A stretch of DNA of 32,609 bases, taken from Schaedlerella sp. GTDB taxonomy: Bacteria; Bacillota; Clostridia; Lachnospirales; Lachnospiraceae. Below are positions 1 through 6,326 of the stretch, one piece after another. Position 1 is the stretch's first letter. Every line of letters begins with the position of its first letter. Below the pieces are notes generated by a model. The model was not told the DNA's origin. It ran no database searches and saw only the letters and a program-made list of their open reading frames with translations. The position numbers and the translations under genes are program-made. The stretch lies in assembly GCA_020024595.1 (NCBI GenBank), contig JAHHTO010000008.1, positions 1 to 32,609 on the forward strand, in the 5' to 3' direction.

Positions 1-452
1 CCTATAATCTAGTCGTACCGCCGTCAGGAAGAACTCTTTCTGGAGGTCTGGATCCGGCAGCTCTGCATATGCCAAAACGCTTCTTTGGAGCGGCAAGAAA
101 CATGCGTGAAGGAGGAAGCTTGACGATTCTGGCAACTGCACTGGTTGATACCGGAAGTAAAATGGATGATGTGATCTACGAAGAGTTTAAAGGAACCGGT
201 AACATGGAATTGGTGTTGGATAGAAAACTGCAAGAGAAGAGGGTGTTTCCGGCAATCGACATTCCAAAATCCGGCACCAGAAGAGAGGATCTGCTGCTTA
301 GCAAGGAAGAGAGGGAAGCAGTTTACATTATTCGACGTGCAATGAATGGGATGAAAGCTGAGGAAGCAGTAGATAATCTGTTGAATATGTTTTCTAAAAC
401 GAAAGACAATGTAGAATTGACGAAAATGGTTATCAGACAGAAATTCATCTGA
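1..452 (+). CDS. rho: Transcription termination factor Rho, C-terminal part (5' end outside window)
   Basis: The reading frame is open from base 3, so the gene is cut by the window edge and only about the last 149 residues are present. Rho is the hexameric RNA-dependent ATPase helicase that terminates transcription. The visible part matches the C-terminal ATPase domain: a PPSGRTLSGG stretch, the GAARN..GGSLTILATALVDTGSKMD segment that includes the R-loop region, and the VFPAIDIPKSGTRRE motif typical of bacterial Rho. The stop is TGA at 450-452. It is followed by rpmE, a neighbour order common in Firmicutes. The ATG at 69 is an internal methionine, not the real start. Confidence is very high from motif recognition. 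Confidence 0.97.
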   Translation, partial: YNLVVPPSGRTLSGGLDPAALHMPKRFFGAARNMREGGSLTILATALVDTGSKMDDVIYEEFKGTGNMELVLDRKLQEKRVFPAIDIPKSGTRREDLLLSKEEREAVYIIRRAMNGMKAEEAVDNLLNMFSKTKDNVELTKMVIRQKFI

Positions 453-484
453 TAAAGTAGTGGTAAAAGATTTAGAAAAAGAAC

Positions 485-513
485 TTGCAAATAAAATATA
501 GATATGATACAAT
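485..513 (+). promoter_or_regulatory. Predicted SigA promoter for rpmE
   Basis: A -35 box TTGCAA (485-490) and a -10 box TACAAT (508-513) are separated by 17 bases. Transcription would start near 520, giving a leader of about 50 bases before the rpmE start. This means rpmE can be made independently of rho. Confidence 0.6.
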
Positions 514-569
514 AACAAAGATGTTTAGAGATTAGAATAACTATATTTTAAAATAGAGAGGTGAAAATC

Positions 570-770
570 ATGAGAGAAGGTATCCATCCAGAGTACCATC
601 AGGCAACTGTAACTTGCAACTGTGGTAATACATTTGTAACAGGTTCTACAAATGAAAGCATTCACGTAGAAATCTGCTCCAAGTGCCACCCGTTCTACAC
701 AGGTCAGCAGAAAGCTGCACAGGCTCGTGGACGTGTTGATAAGTTCAACAAGAAGTATGGTATTAAATAG
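570..770 (+). CDS. rpmE: 50S ribosomal protein L31 (zinc-binding type)
   Basis: This is a 66-residue protein of the large ribosomal subunit. It begins MREGIHPEYH and carries CxC (Cys16, Cys18) and CxxC (Cys36, Cys39), the four zinc ligands of the Zn-containing L31 form, so it is the RpmE rather than the zinc-free YtjA/RpmE2 type. The HPFYTGQ and KFNKKYG motifs are characteristic. The start is set at ATG 570 because a GAGAGG ribosome site lies about 8 bases upstream; the in-frame GTG at 561 overlaps that site and is unlikely. It has its own promoter and a hairpin terminator downstream, so it is probably monocistronic. Confidence 0.97.
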   Translation: MREGIHPEYHQATVTCNCGNTFVTGSTNESIHVEICSKCHPFYTGQQKAAQARGRVDKFNKKYGIK

Positions 771-785
771 GAAAAAGAATTGTGG

Positions 786-820
786 CAGGCTGAGACGTTA
801 AAATCTCAGCCTGTTATTGT
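786..820 (+). terminator. Hairpin terminator after rpmE
   Basis: A perfect 10-bp stem (786-795 with 804-813) and an 8-base loop are followed by a moderately T-rich tail (TTATTGT). The tail is weak for an intrinsic terminator, but the position directly after rpmE fits. Confidence 0.65.
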
Positions 821-930
821 ATGTGTGAGTATACACAAGAGGGTCTGTACATAATATTTGTGCAGAAGGGGAAGCGATGCTGAGTTATATACGTGTAAAC
901 GCGCGTTTTGTATAAATTGAGGAGAAATGT

Positions 931-1887
931 ATGAAGTCATCAAATATAGGTGGACAAGCTGTTCTCGAAGGAATTATGATGAAGAACGGTGACCGGTATG
1001 CGGTTGCGGTCAGAAAAGCGGATCAGGAAATTGTTGTGGAGGTACAGGAGTATCAGAGTATTGTACCGTGGAAGACAGTGAAAAAGATTCCATTTATCCG
1101 CGGGATCTCTAATTTTTTGGATTCTCTTCTACTTGGAATCAAGACACTGATGATTTCTGCTTCGTTTTTTGAGGAAGAAGAAGGAGAAACAGTGGAATTG
1201 ACGGAGAAAGAGTTGGAAAGACGGGAAAAGAAAGACAAGTTTATGATGAATCTGACTATGATTTTATCTCTCGTTCTTGCAATGCTCATTTTTATGATCC
1301 TTCCGTATTTTCTGAGCAATATTGTTCAAAAATATGTAGAGTCCAGATGGGTGGTTACGATTATAGAAGGGGTCATCCGGGTGTTGATTTTTCTTGGATA
1401 TATTGCACTTGTATCAAGAATGAAAGATATTCAGAGAACTTTTATGTATCATGGAGCAGAGCATAAGTGTATTAACTGCATTGAACATGGATTGGTTTTG
1501 AATGTAGAAAATGTACGGAAAAGTTCCCGTCAGCACAAGCGGTGTGGAACTAGTTTCTTGTTCTTTGTTATGATCGTCAGTATTATTTTCTGCTTTTTCA
1601 TTACCGCTGAATCACAGATAATGCGTGTATTTCTACGGATTGCATTACTTCCGCTGATTGCCGGAGTCTCTTATGAAATCATTCGAGTGGCGGGAAACAG
1701 TGATCATCCGGTTGTCAATTTCCTTAGTAAACCGGGGCTTCTGATTCAGAATATGACAACGAAGGAACCGGACGACAGTATGATTGAGGTGGCGATTCAG
1801 GCAGTGGAGGCTGTGTTTGACTGGAGAACGTACGAGAATGAGAATTTTGGTACTGATTTCAAAGAGAAGGAAGAGGCGCATTCATGA
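931..1887 (+). CDS. yqhQ: DUF1385 membrane protein (YqhQ family)
   Basis: This 318-residue protein belongs to the DUF1385 family (B. subtilis YqhQ), whose biochemical role is not established. It opens with the family motif GGQAVLEGIMM and contains the diagnostic YHGAEHK motif followed by HKRCGTSF. A charged E/K-rich stretch (about residues 82-103) precedes several hydrophobic segments: two around 105-165 (one begins MILSLVLAMLIFM), then FLFFVMIVSIIFCFF and a further helix near the C terminus, so it is an integral membrane protein. It overlaps prmC by the ATGA arrangement at 1884-1887, indicating translational coupling. The linkage rpmE-yqhQ-prmC-prfA is widely conserved in Clostridia. A GGAGAA ribosome site lies just before ATG 931. 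Confidence 0.93.
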   Translation: MKSSNIGGQAVLEGIMMKNGDRYAVAVRKADQEIVVEVQEYQSIVPWKTVKKIPFIRGISNFLDSLLLGIKTLMISASFFEEEEGETVELTEKELERREKKDKFMMNLTMILSLVLAMLIFMILPYFLSNIVQKYVESRWVVTIIEGVIRVLIFLGYIALVSRMKDIQRTFMYHGAEHKCINCIEHGLVLNVENVRKSSRQHKRCGTSFLFFVMIVSIIFCFFITAESQIMRVFLRIALLPLIAGVSYEIIRVAGNSDHPVVNFLSKPGLLIQNMTTKEPDDSMIEVAIQAVEAVFDWRTYENENFGTDFKEKEEAHS

Positions 1888-2795
1888 CATTTCGGGAAGC
1901 ATATTGTAAGGGAAAACAGCAATTGGAAGCGGCAGGGATTGCAGAGGCCTCGCTGGATGCCTGGTATCTTTTGGAGTATGTGACAGGCATCAGTCGTGCA
2001 AGGTATCTGGCGGATTCTGAAACTGTGATGGAAGCACATGCAGAAGTGAGGTATCAGGAAGTGATCACCCGTCGTGCAGAGCGGATTCCTCTGCAGCATA
2101 TTACCGGGGTGCAGGAATTTATGGGATTGGAATTCCAGGTAGATGAACATGTACTGATTCCACGCCAAGATACGGAAATCCTGGTGGAGACGGCATTGGA
2201 AAATCTGGAGAAGTATTTTCAGAGGGATACAAAAGATAAAGAACAGGTGCGAATCCTAGATATGTGCACCGGCTCTGGTTGTATTTTGCTGAGCGTATTA
2301 TTTTATGCAAGACAGAGGCTCGAAAAGAATGGAGTATCCGACAAGATCATCACAGGTTTTGGCGTGGATGTCTCGAAAGATGCTTTGAAAATGGCAAAAC
2401 GAAATGGGGAGAATCTGTGCATTGATGCAGAATGGACAGTGAGTGATTTGTTTTCAGAAATTTCCGGTGAATTTGATATGATTCTTTCCAATCCTCCATA
2501 TATTCCGTCAGCAGTGATTGAGACGCTACAGCCAGAAGTCAGGGAACATGATCCAAGACTGGCACTGGACGGAAAAGAGGATGGACTTTATTTTTATAGA
2601 AGAATTATAGAAGCTGGTAGAAAGTATTTGAAGCCGGGAGGACGGATTTTGTTTGAAATCGGTTCGAATCAGGGAGGCGCAGTGTCTAAATATTTGACAG
2701 AATGCGGATATTCAGAAGTTGCTGTAAAAAAAGATTTGGCAGGGCTTGACCGTGTGGTATCCGGCGTGTATGATACGTGTGTGAGTTACGAGTAG
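1884..2795 (+). CDS. prmC: Release factor glutamine N5-methyltransferase
   Basis: PrmC uses S-adenosylmethionine to methylate the GGQ glutamine of the peptide chain release factors. The 303-residue protein has the expected N-terminal helical domain, the ITGVQEFMGLEFQVDEHVLIPRQDTE motif region, an SAM-binding motif (LDMCTGSGCI) and the catalytic NPPY at residues 203-206. It starts inside the stop of the DUF1385 gene (ATGA overlap) and lies immediately upstream of its substrate gene prfA, which supports the call. Length and motif order are typical. Confidence 0.96.
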   Translation: MTFREAYCKGKQQLEAAGIAEASLDAWYLLEYVTGISRARYLADSETVMEAHAEVRYQEVITRRAERIPLQHITGVQEFMGLEFQVDEHVLIPRQDTEILVETALENLEKYFQRDTKDKEQVRILDMCTGSGCILLSVLFYARQRLEKNGVSDKIITGFGVDVSKDALKMAKRNGENLCIDAEWTVSDLFSEISGEFDMILSNPPYIPSAVIETLQPEVREHDPRLALDGKEDGLYFYRRIIEAGRKYLKPGGRILFEIGSNQGGAVSKYLTECGYSEVAVKKDLAGLDRVVSGVYDTCVSYE

Positions 2796-2879
2796 ATAAC
2801 ATAATAAAAGGACAGAGAGACGTTGCGGAAAAGATGCCGTGAGTGATTCTCTGGTGGGAAAGAGAAAGGAATAAAAGGG

Positions 2880-3950
2880 ATGTTTGACAGATTAGAAGAT
2901 TTGGTCATTCGATATGAAGAGGTAATGGGAGAACTTCAGGAGCCTGATGTGGCGAATGATGCCGATCGCTTTCGCAGGCTGATGAAAGAACAGAGCGATT
3001 TGGCGCCCATTGTTGAGTCGTTCAAAGAATATAAACAGTGTAAACAGAATATAGAAGATAGTTTGGCGCTTCTGGAAGAAGAATCTGATGAAGAAATGCG
3101 TGAGCTTGCAAAAGAGGAGTTGAATGATTCAAAGAACCGGATTGAGGAACTGGAACATGAGTTGAAGATTTTGCTTCTTCCGAAAGATCCCAATGATGAA
3201 AAAAATGTTATTGTGGAAATCCGTGCAGGGGCAGGAGGCGATGAAGCGGCTTTGTTTGCAGCAGAGATTTACCGTATGTATCAGCACTATGCAGAAAGCC
3301 GTCGCTGGAAAACGGAGATGATTTCTCTGAACGAGAATGGAATCGGAGGGTTTAAAGAATGTGTGTTCATGATTACGGGACAGGGAGCATTCTCTAGATT
3401 AAAATATGAAAGTGGTGTGCACCGTGTGCAGCGTGTGCCGGAGACAGAGAGTGGTGGAAGAATCCATACATCGACGATTACAGTTGCGATTATGCCGGAG
3501 GCAGAGGAAGTAGATGTAGAACTGGACATGAATGACTGTAAGTTCGATGTGTTCCGAGCATCTGGTAACGGCGGTCAGTGTGTCAATACAACAGATTCTG
3601 CAGTGCGTCTGACGCATATTCCGACTGGAATTGTAATTTCCTGTCAGGATGAGAAGTCTCAGCTTAAGAATAAGGATAAGGCTTTGAAGGTACTGCGTGC
3701 AAGATTGTATGAATTGGAACTTGCAAAACAGCATGATGCAGAGGCAGAAGCGAGAAAGAGCCAGGTTGGAACAGGAGATCGTTCTGAGAAAATCCGTACG
3801 TACAACTTTCCACAGGGGCGTGTGACAGATCATCGAATCAAGCTGACACTTCATAAACTGGACGCTATTCTAAATGGAGATCTGGATGAAGTGATTGATA
3901 GTCTGATTGCTGCGGATCAGACGGCAAAGCTGGCAAAGATGAATGAATAG
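2880..3950 (+). CDS. prfA: Peptide chain release factor 1
   Basis: RF1 recognises UAG and UAA stop codons and triggers peptide release. The protein is 356 residues, the usual RF1 length. The codon-recognition PxT motif is visible as PET in RVPETESGGRIHTS, and the catalytic GGQ is at residues 231-233 within SGNGGQCVNTTDSAVRLTH. The residue after GGQ is Cys rather than the commoner His, a tolerated variation. The gene follows prmC after an 84-base gap with no clear promoter or terminator, so the two are likely co-transcribed. The ribosome site is weak (AAAGGAATAAAAGGG). Confidence 0.97.
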   Translation: MFDRLEDLVIRYEEVMGELQEPDVANDADRFRRLMKEQSDLAPIVESFKEYKQCKQNIEDSLALLEEESDEEMRELAKEELNDSKNRIEELEHELKILLLPKDPNDEKNVIVEIRAGAGGDEAALFAAEIYRMYQHYAESRRWKTEMISLNENGIGGFKECVFMITGQGAFSRLKYESGVHRVQRVPETESGGRIHTSTITVAIMPEAEEVDVELDMNDCKFDVFRASGNGGQCVNTTDSAVRLTHIPTGIVISCQDEKSQLKNKDKALKVLRARLYELELAKQHDAEAEARKSQVGTGDRSEKIRTYNFPQGRVTDHRIKLTLHKLDAILNGDLDEVIDSLIAADQTAKLAKMNE

Positions 3951-3998
3951 AGATAAAATCTACCGATAAAAAATATAGGTGAAATTTGTAAAAAAGAC

Positions 3999-4016
3999 TT
4001 GTTAATTAATTGACAA
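3999..4016. promoter_or_regulatory. Rex-like operator 1, upstream of the malate/lactate dehydrogenase gene
   Basis: The 18-base sequence TTGTTAATTAATTGACAA is a near-perfect inverted repeat. It differs at one position from the clostridial Rex consensus TTGTTAAnnnnTTAACAA. Rex is an NADH/NAD+ sensing repressor that releases DNA when NADH is high. The site covers the -35 element of the predicted promoter, the usual place for a repressor operator. Confidence 0.7.
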
Positions 4017-4027
4017 TATGATATGCT
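3999..4027 (+). promoter_or_regulatory. Predicted promoter of the malate/lactate dehydrogenase gene
   Basis: A -35 box TTGTTA (3999-4004) and a -10 box TATGCT (4022-4027) have a 17-base spacer. The bases TG at 4019-4020 make it an extended -10 promoter. The -35 box is part of Rex-like operator 1. Transcription would begin near 4034, just before a terminator-like hairpin. Confidence 0.55.
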
Positions 4028-4036
4028 GAACGTTAA

Positions 4037-4086
4037 GTGGAATCTAAATTATAATGAAAAAAATTATTATTAAGATTCCATTTTTT
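4037..4086 (+). terminator. Terminator-like hairpin between prfA and the dehydrogenase gene
   Basis: The arms 4038-4045 and 4073-4080 form a perfect 8-bp stem and are followed by six T residues (4081-4086). It can end transcription coming from prfA. Because the best promoter lies upstream of it, it would also sit at the very start of the dehydrogenase mRNA and could act as an attenuator. The sequence alone does not decide between these. Confidence 0.6.
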
Positions 4087-4096
4087 ATAGACCGGG

Positions 4097-4114
4097 TTGT
4101 TAAATAAATAACAA
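4097..4114. promoter_or_regulatory. Rex-like operator 2, between the hairpin and the ribosome site
   Basis: TTGTTAAATAAATAACAA is a second 18-base near-palindrome that differs at one position from the Rex consensus TTGTTAAnnnnTTAACAA. It begins 98 bases downstream of operator 1 and ends 16 bases before the start codon at 4131. Two sites flanking the promoter region suggest cooperative or looping repression. Confidence 0.65.
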
Positions 4115-4130
4115 TGAAAAGGAGAAAAGT

Positions 4131-5078
4131 ATGAGCAGTAAAATCACAATTATTGGAGCAGGGAGTGTAGGGGCAACAATTGCGTACACACTGTCAGGAA
4201 TGGACATCGCATCGGAGTTGGTGATGATCGACATCAACAAGCAGAAGGTGGAAGGCGAAGTAATGGATATTGAACAAGGAACCTGTTTCCGAGATCCAAT
4301 TTCCGTTGAAGCGGGTGACTATGAAGATGCAAAAGATTCTGATATCGTTATTATCACATCTGGAATCGCACGTAAGCCGGGTCAGACAAGAATTGAGTTG
4401 ACGCAGACAAATGTGAATATCTTAAAAGAAATCACACCATGTATTACAAAAGCAGCACCGAATGCACTTTATATCATCGTAAGTAATCCGGTAGATGTAA
4501 TGACTTATGTATTTACCAAGATTTCCGGGCTGCCGGAGAACCAGATTATTGGGTCCGGTACCATTCTGGATTCTGCACGTCTGCGTTGCGGTCTGTCAGA
4601 ACATTTTGAGGTAGCACAGAGAAACATTCATGCATATGTGTTTGGCGAGCACGGAGATACTTCTTTTATTCCGTGGTCGGTAGCAAGAATTTCCGGTGTG
4701 ACTGTAGATGATTATGCTGAAATGTCTGCATCTTTTGACAAGAAGTTTGAAGAGCTGGATAAAGATGCGATGTTGACTTATGTACAAAAGTCCGGTGGAC
4801 AGATTATTGCAAATAAAGGTGCGACTTTCTATGCAGTATCCAGAGGAGTATGTAAACTTTGTGGATTGTTATTATCTGCGTCAGAATCTGTGACAACTGT
4901 ATCTTCTATGATGCACGGGGAATATGGTGTAGAGGATGTCTGTCTTAGTACACTGACCTTGCTGGGTCCGGATGGAATTAAGGGAAAGATTCCGATGAAG
5001 CTTACAGAAGAAGAGGTTGCGCTGCTTCATAAGAGTGCAGATGCATTGAAAGATGTTATCGCACAGATTGAGTTGTAA
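4131..5078 (+). CDS. LDH/MDH-family NAD-dependent dehydrogenase, predicted malate dehydrogenase
   Basis: This 315-residue 2-hydroxyacid dehydrogenase of the lactate/malate dehydrogenase superfamily has the Rossmann motif GAGSVG (residues 9-14), Asp34 for NAD preference, and the catalytic set Asp147, Arg150 and His174 (GEHGDT), equivalent to 168, 171 and 195 of classical numbering. The overall sequence is LDH-like. The substrate-specificity loop reads GIARKPGQTR: residue 81, equivalent to position 102, is Arg, as in malate dehydrogenases, whereas lactate dehydrogenases have Gln. Thr232 (position 246) remains LDH-like. Automatic annotation would probably say L-lactate dehydrogenase; I favour malate because of Arg81 and the fumarase and fumarate reductase genes downstream. 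A GGAG site precedes ATG 4131. Expression is probably controlled by Rex. Confidence 0.85.
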   Translation: MSSKITIIGAGSVGATIAYTLSGMDIASELVMIDINKQKVEGEVMDIEQGTCFRDPISVEAGDYEDAKDSDIVIITSGIARKPGQTRIELTQTNVNILKEITPCITKAAPNALYIIVSNPVDVMTYVFTKISGLPENQIIGSGTILDSARLRCGLSEHFEVAQRNIHAYVFGEHGDTSFIPWSVARISGVTVDDYAEMSASFDKKFEELDKDAMLTYVQKSGGQIIANKGATFYAVSRGVCKLCGLLLSASESVTTVSSMMHGEYGVEDVCLSTLTLLGPDGIKGKIPMKLTEEEVALLHKSADALKDVIAQIEL

Positions 5079-5098
5079 GTGTGTGTGCAGTCAATGTG

Positions 5099-5107
5099 TG
5101 ATATAAT
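5099..5107 (+). promoter_or_regulatory. Extended -10 promoter for the hdr-flx-frd operon
   Basis: TGATATAAT at 5099-5107 is a perfect extended -10 element (TG, one base, TATAAT) in the 65-base gap before hdrB. No convincing -35 box is seen 17 bases upstream. No terminator separates the dehydrogenase gene from hdrB, so read-through is also likely. Confidence 0.5.
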
Positions 5108-5143
5108 CTATATAAAATATAACAAGAAAGGACTACGAGAACT

Positions 5144-5932
5144 ATGAAGTACAGTTATTATCCGGGATGCACTTTGAGAACAAAGGCAGTGAAACTGGAT
5201 GCTTATGCCAGAGTTTCTGCGGAGGCGCTGGGAATCGAACTGGAAGAAATCGAGGACTGGCAGTGCTGCGGTGGTGTGTATCCACTAGGAACTGACGAAA
5301 TCGGTACAAAGCTTTCTTCTGTCCGGGCACTCAATGCGGCAAAAGAAAAAGGACAGGATCTCGTGACAATGTGTTCCGCCTGTCATCATGTCATCAAAAG
5401 AGTAAATGATGATATGCGTCATGTAGAGGACATTCGTACCAGAGCAAATAATTACATGGAACTGGATGAGCCTTATCTGGGCGAGACAGAGGTGTATCAT
5501 TTTCTGGAAGTACTCCGTGATAAGGTTGGATTTGATGAATTGAAGAAAAAGGTAACGAATCCTTTGACTGGAAAGAAGATTGGTGCATACTATGGATGCC
5601 TGCTTCTTCGTCCAAGCAAGCTGCTTGCATTTGACAATCCGGAAAATCCAACAATCATCGAAGACTTCATCCGAGCGATCGGAGCAGAGCCAGTTACTTA
5701 TCCGTACCGAAATGAGTGCTGTGGAGGGTACATATCCCTGAAAGAAAAAGAGATGGCAGAGTCTATGTGTGATAAGATTATGGAAAGTGCAGAGGGATTT
5801 GGAGCAGAAATGCTGATTACAGCCTGTCCACTTTGCATGTATAACCTGAATAAGAGTGAAAGACTGCCGGTTTATTATTTTACAGAACTTCTGGCAGAGG
5901 CACTCGGTGTGAAAGAGGAGGTGCAGAAGTAA
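5144..5932 (+). CDS. hdrB: Heterodisulfide reductase subunit B-like protein
   Basis: HdrB carries the non-cubane [4Fe-4S] clusters that reduce disulfides in methanogens. This 262-residue protein has two complete CCG domains (C, then CC, then CxxC): Cys9, Cys41-Cys42, Cys77/Cys80 and Cys152, Cys192-Cys193, Cys228/Cys231. It is therefore a full-length, intact HdrB. The organism should have no coenzyme M/coenzyme B heterodisulfide, so the real electron acceptor must differ. It is the first gene of the hdrBCA-flxDCBA-frdBA run and overlaps hdrC by one base. In methanogen TfrB the CCG domain is fused to the fumarate reductase iron-sulfur subunit, so this protein may be the connection to FrdB encoded downstream. 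Confidence 0.93.
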   Translation: MKYSYYPGCTLRTKAVKLDAYARVSAEALGIELEEIEDWQCCGGVYPLGTDEIGTKLSSVRALNAAKEKGQDLVTMCSACHHVIKRVNDDMRHVEDIRTRANNYMELDEPYLGETEVYHFLEVLRDKVGFDELKKKVTNPLTGKKIGAYYGCLLLRPSKLLAFDNPENPTIIEDFIRAIGAEPVTYPYRNECCGGYISLKEKEMAESMCDKIMESAEGFGAEMLITACPLCMYNLNKSERLPVYYFTELLAEALGVKEEVQK

Positions 5933-6321
5933 TGAGTTCTGAGAACAAACAGGCTGAATTGATCAAAGAAATCAGCGGCGTGAATCCGCTCAAGTGTATG
6001 AAATGCGGAAAGTGCTCAGCTTCATGCCCGTCTTACAATGAGATGGATATCAAACCACATCAGTTTGTGTCCTATGTTGTGAATGAAGATATTGAAAGTC
6101 TGGTGAATTCCAGATCGCTGTGGACATGTCTTTCTTGTTTTGCATGTGTGGAAAGATGCCCTCGTGATGTAAAACCGGGCAAATTAATTGATGCTGCAAG
6201 ACAGATGGTGGTTCGTCAGAGGGAACAGGATTATCTGTCACCAAATGAGATTCCGGAACTTCTGGATCCGGAGCTGCCACAACAGTTGTTAGTCAGTGCA
6301 TTCAGAAGATATAGGAGGTGA
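5932..6321 (+). CDS. hdrC: Heterodisulfide reductase subunit C-like ferredoxin protein
   Basis: HdrC is the small electron-transfer subunit between HdrA and HdrB. The 129-residue protein has two [4Fe-4S] motifs: Cys22-25-28-32 (CMKCGKCSASCP) and Cys66-69-72-76 (CLSCFACVERCP). There is no membrane segment, so it is the cytoplasmic HdrC type rather than the cytochrome-linked HdrE type. The start ATG overlaps the hdrB stop (TAATG) and a GAGGAGGTG ribosome site lies upstream. The stop at 6319-6321 overlaps the AGGAGG region used by hdrA. Confidence 0.94.
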   Translation: MSSENKQAELIKEISGVNPLKCMKCGKCSASCPSYNEMDIKPHQFVSYVVNEDIESLVNSRSLWTCLSCFACVERCPRDVKPGKLIDAARQMVVRQREQDYLSPNEIPELLDPELPQQLLVSAFRRYRR

Positions 6322-6326
6322 GTCGG

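Noticed and set aside
5079..5143. Possible third Rex operator before hdrB (ATAACAA at about 5118-5124)
   Set aside because: Only one half-site matches; the other half agrees at about three of seven bases.
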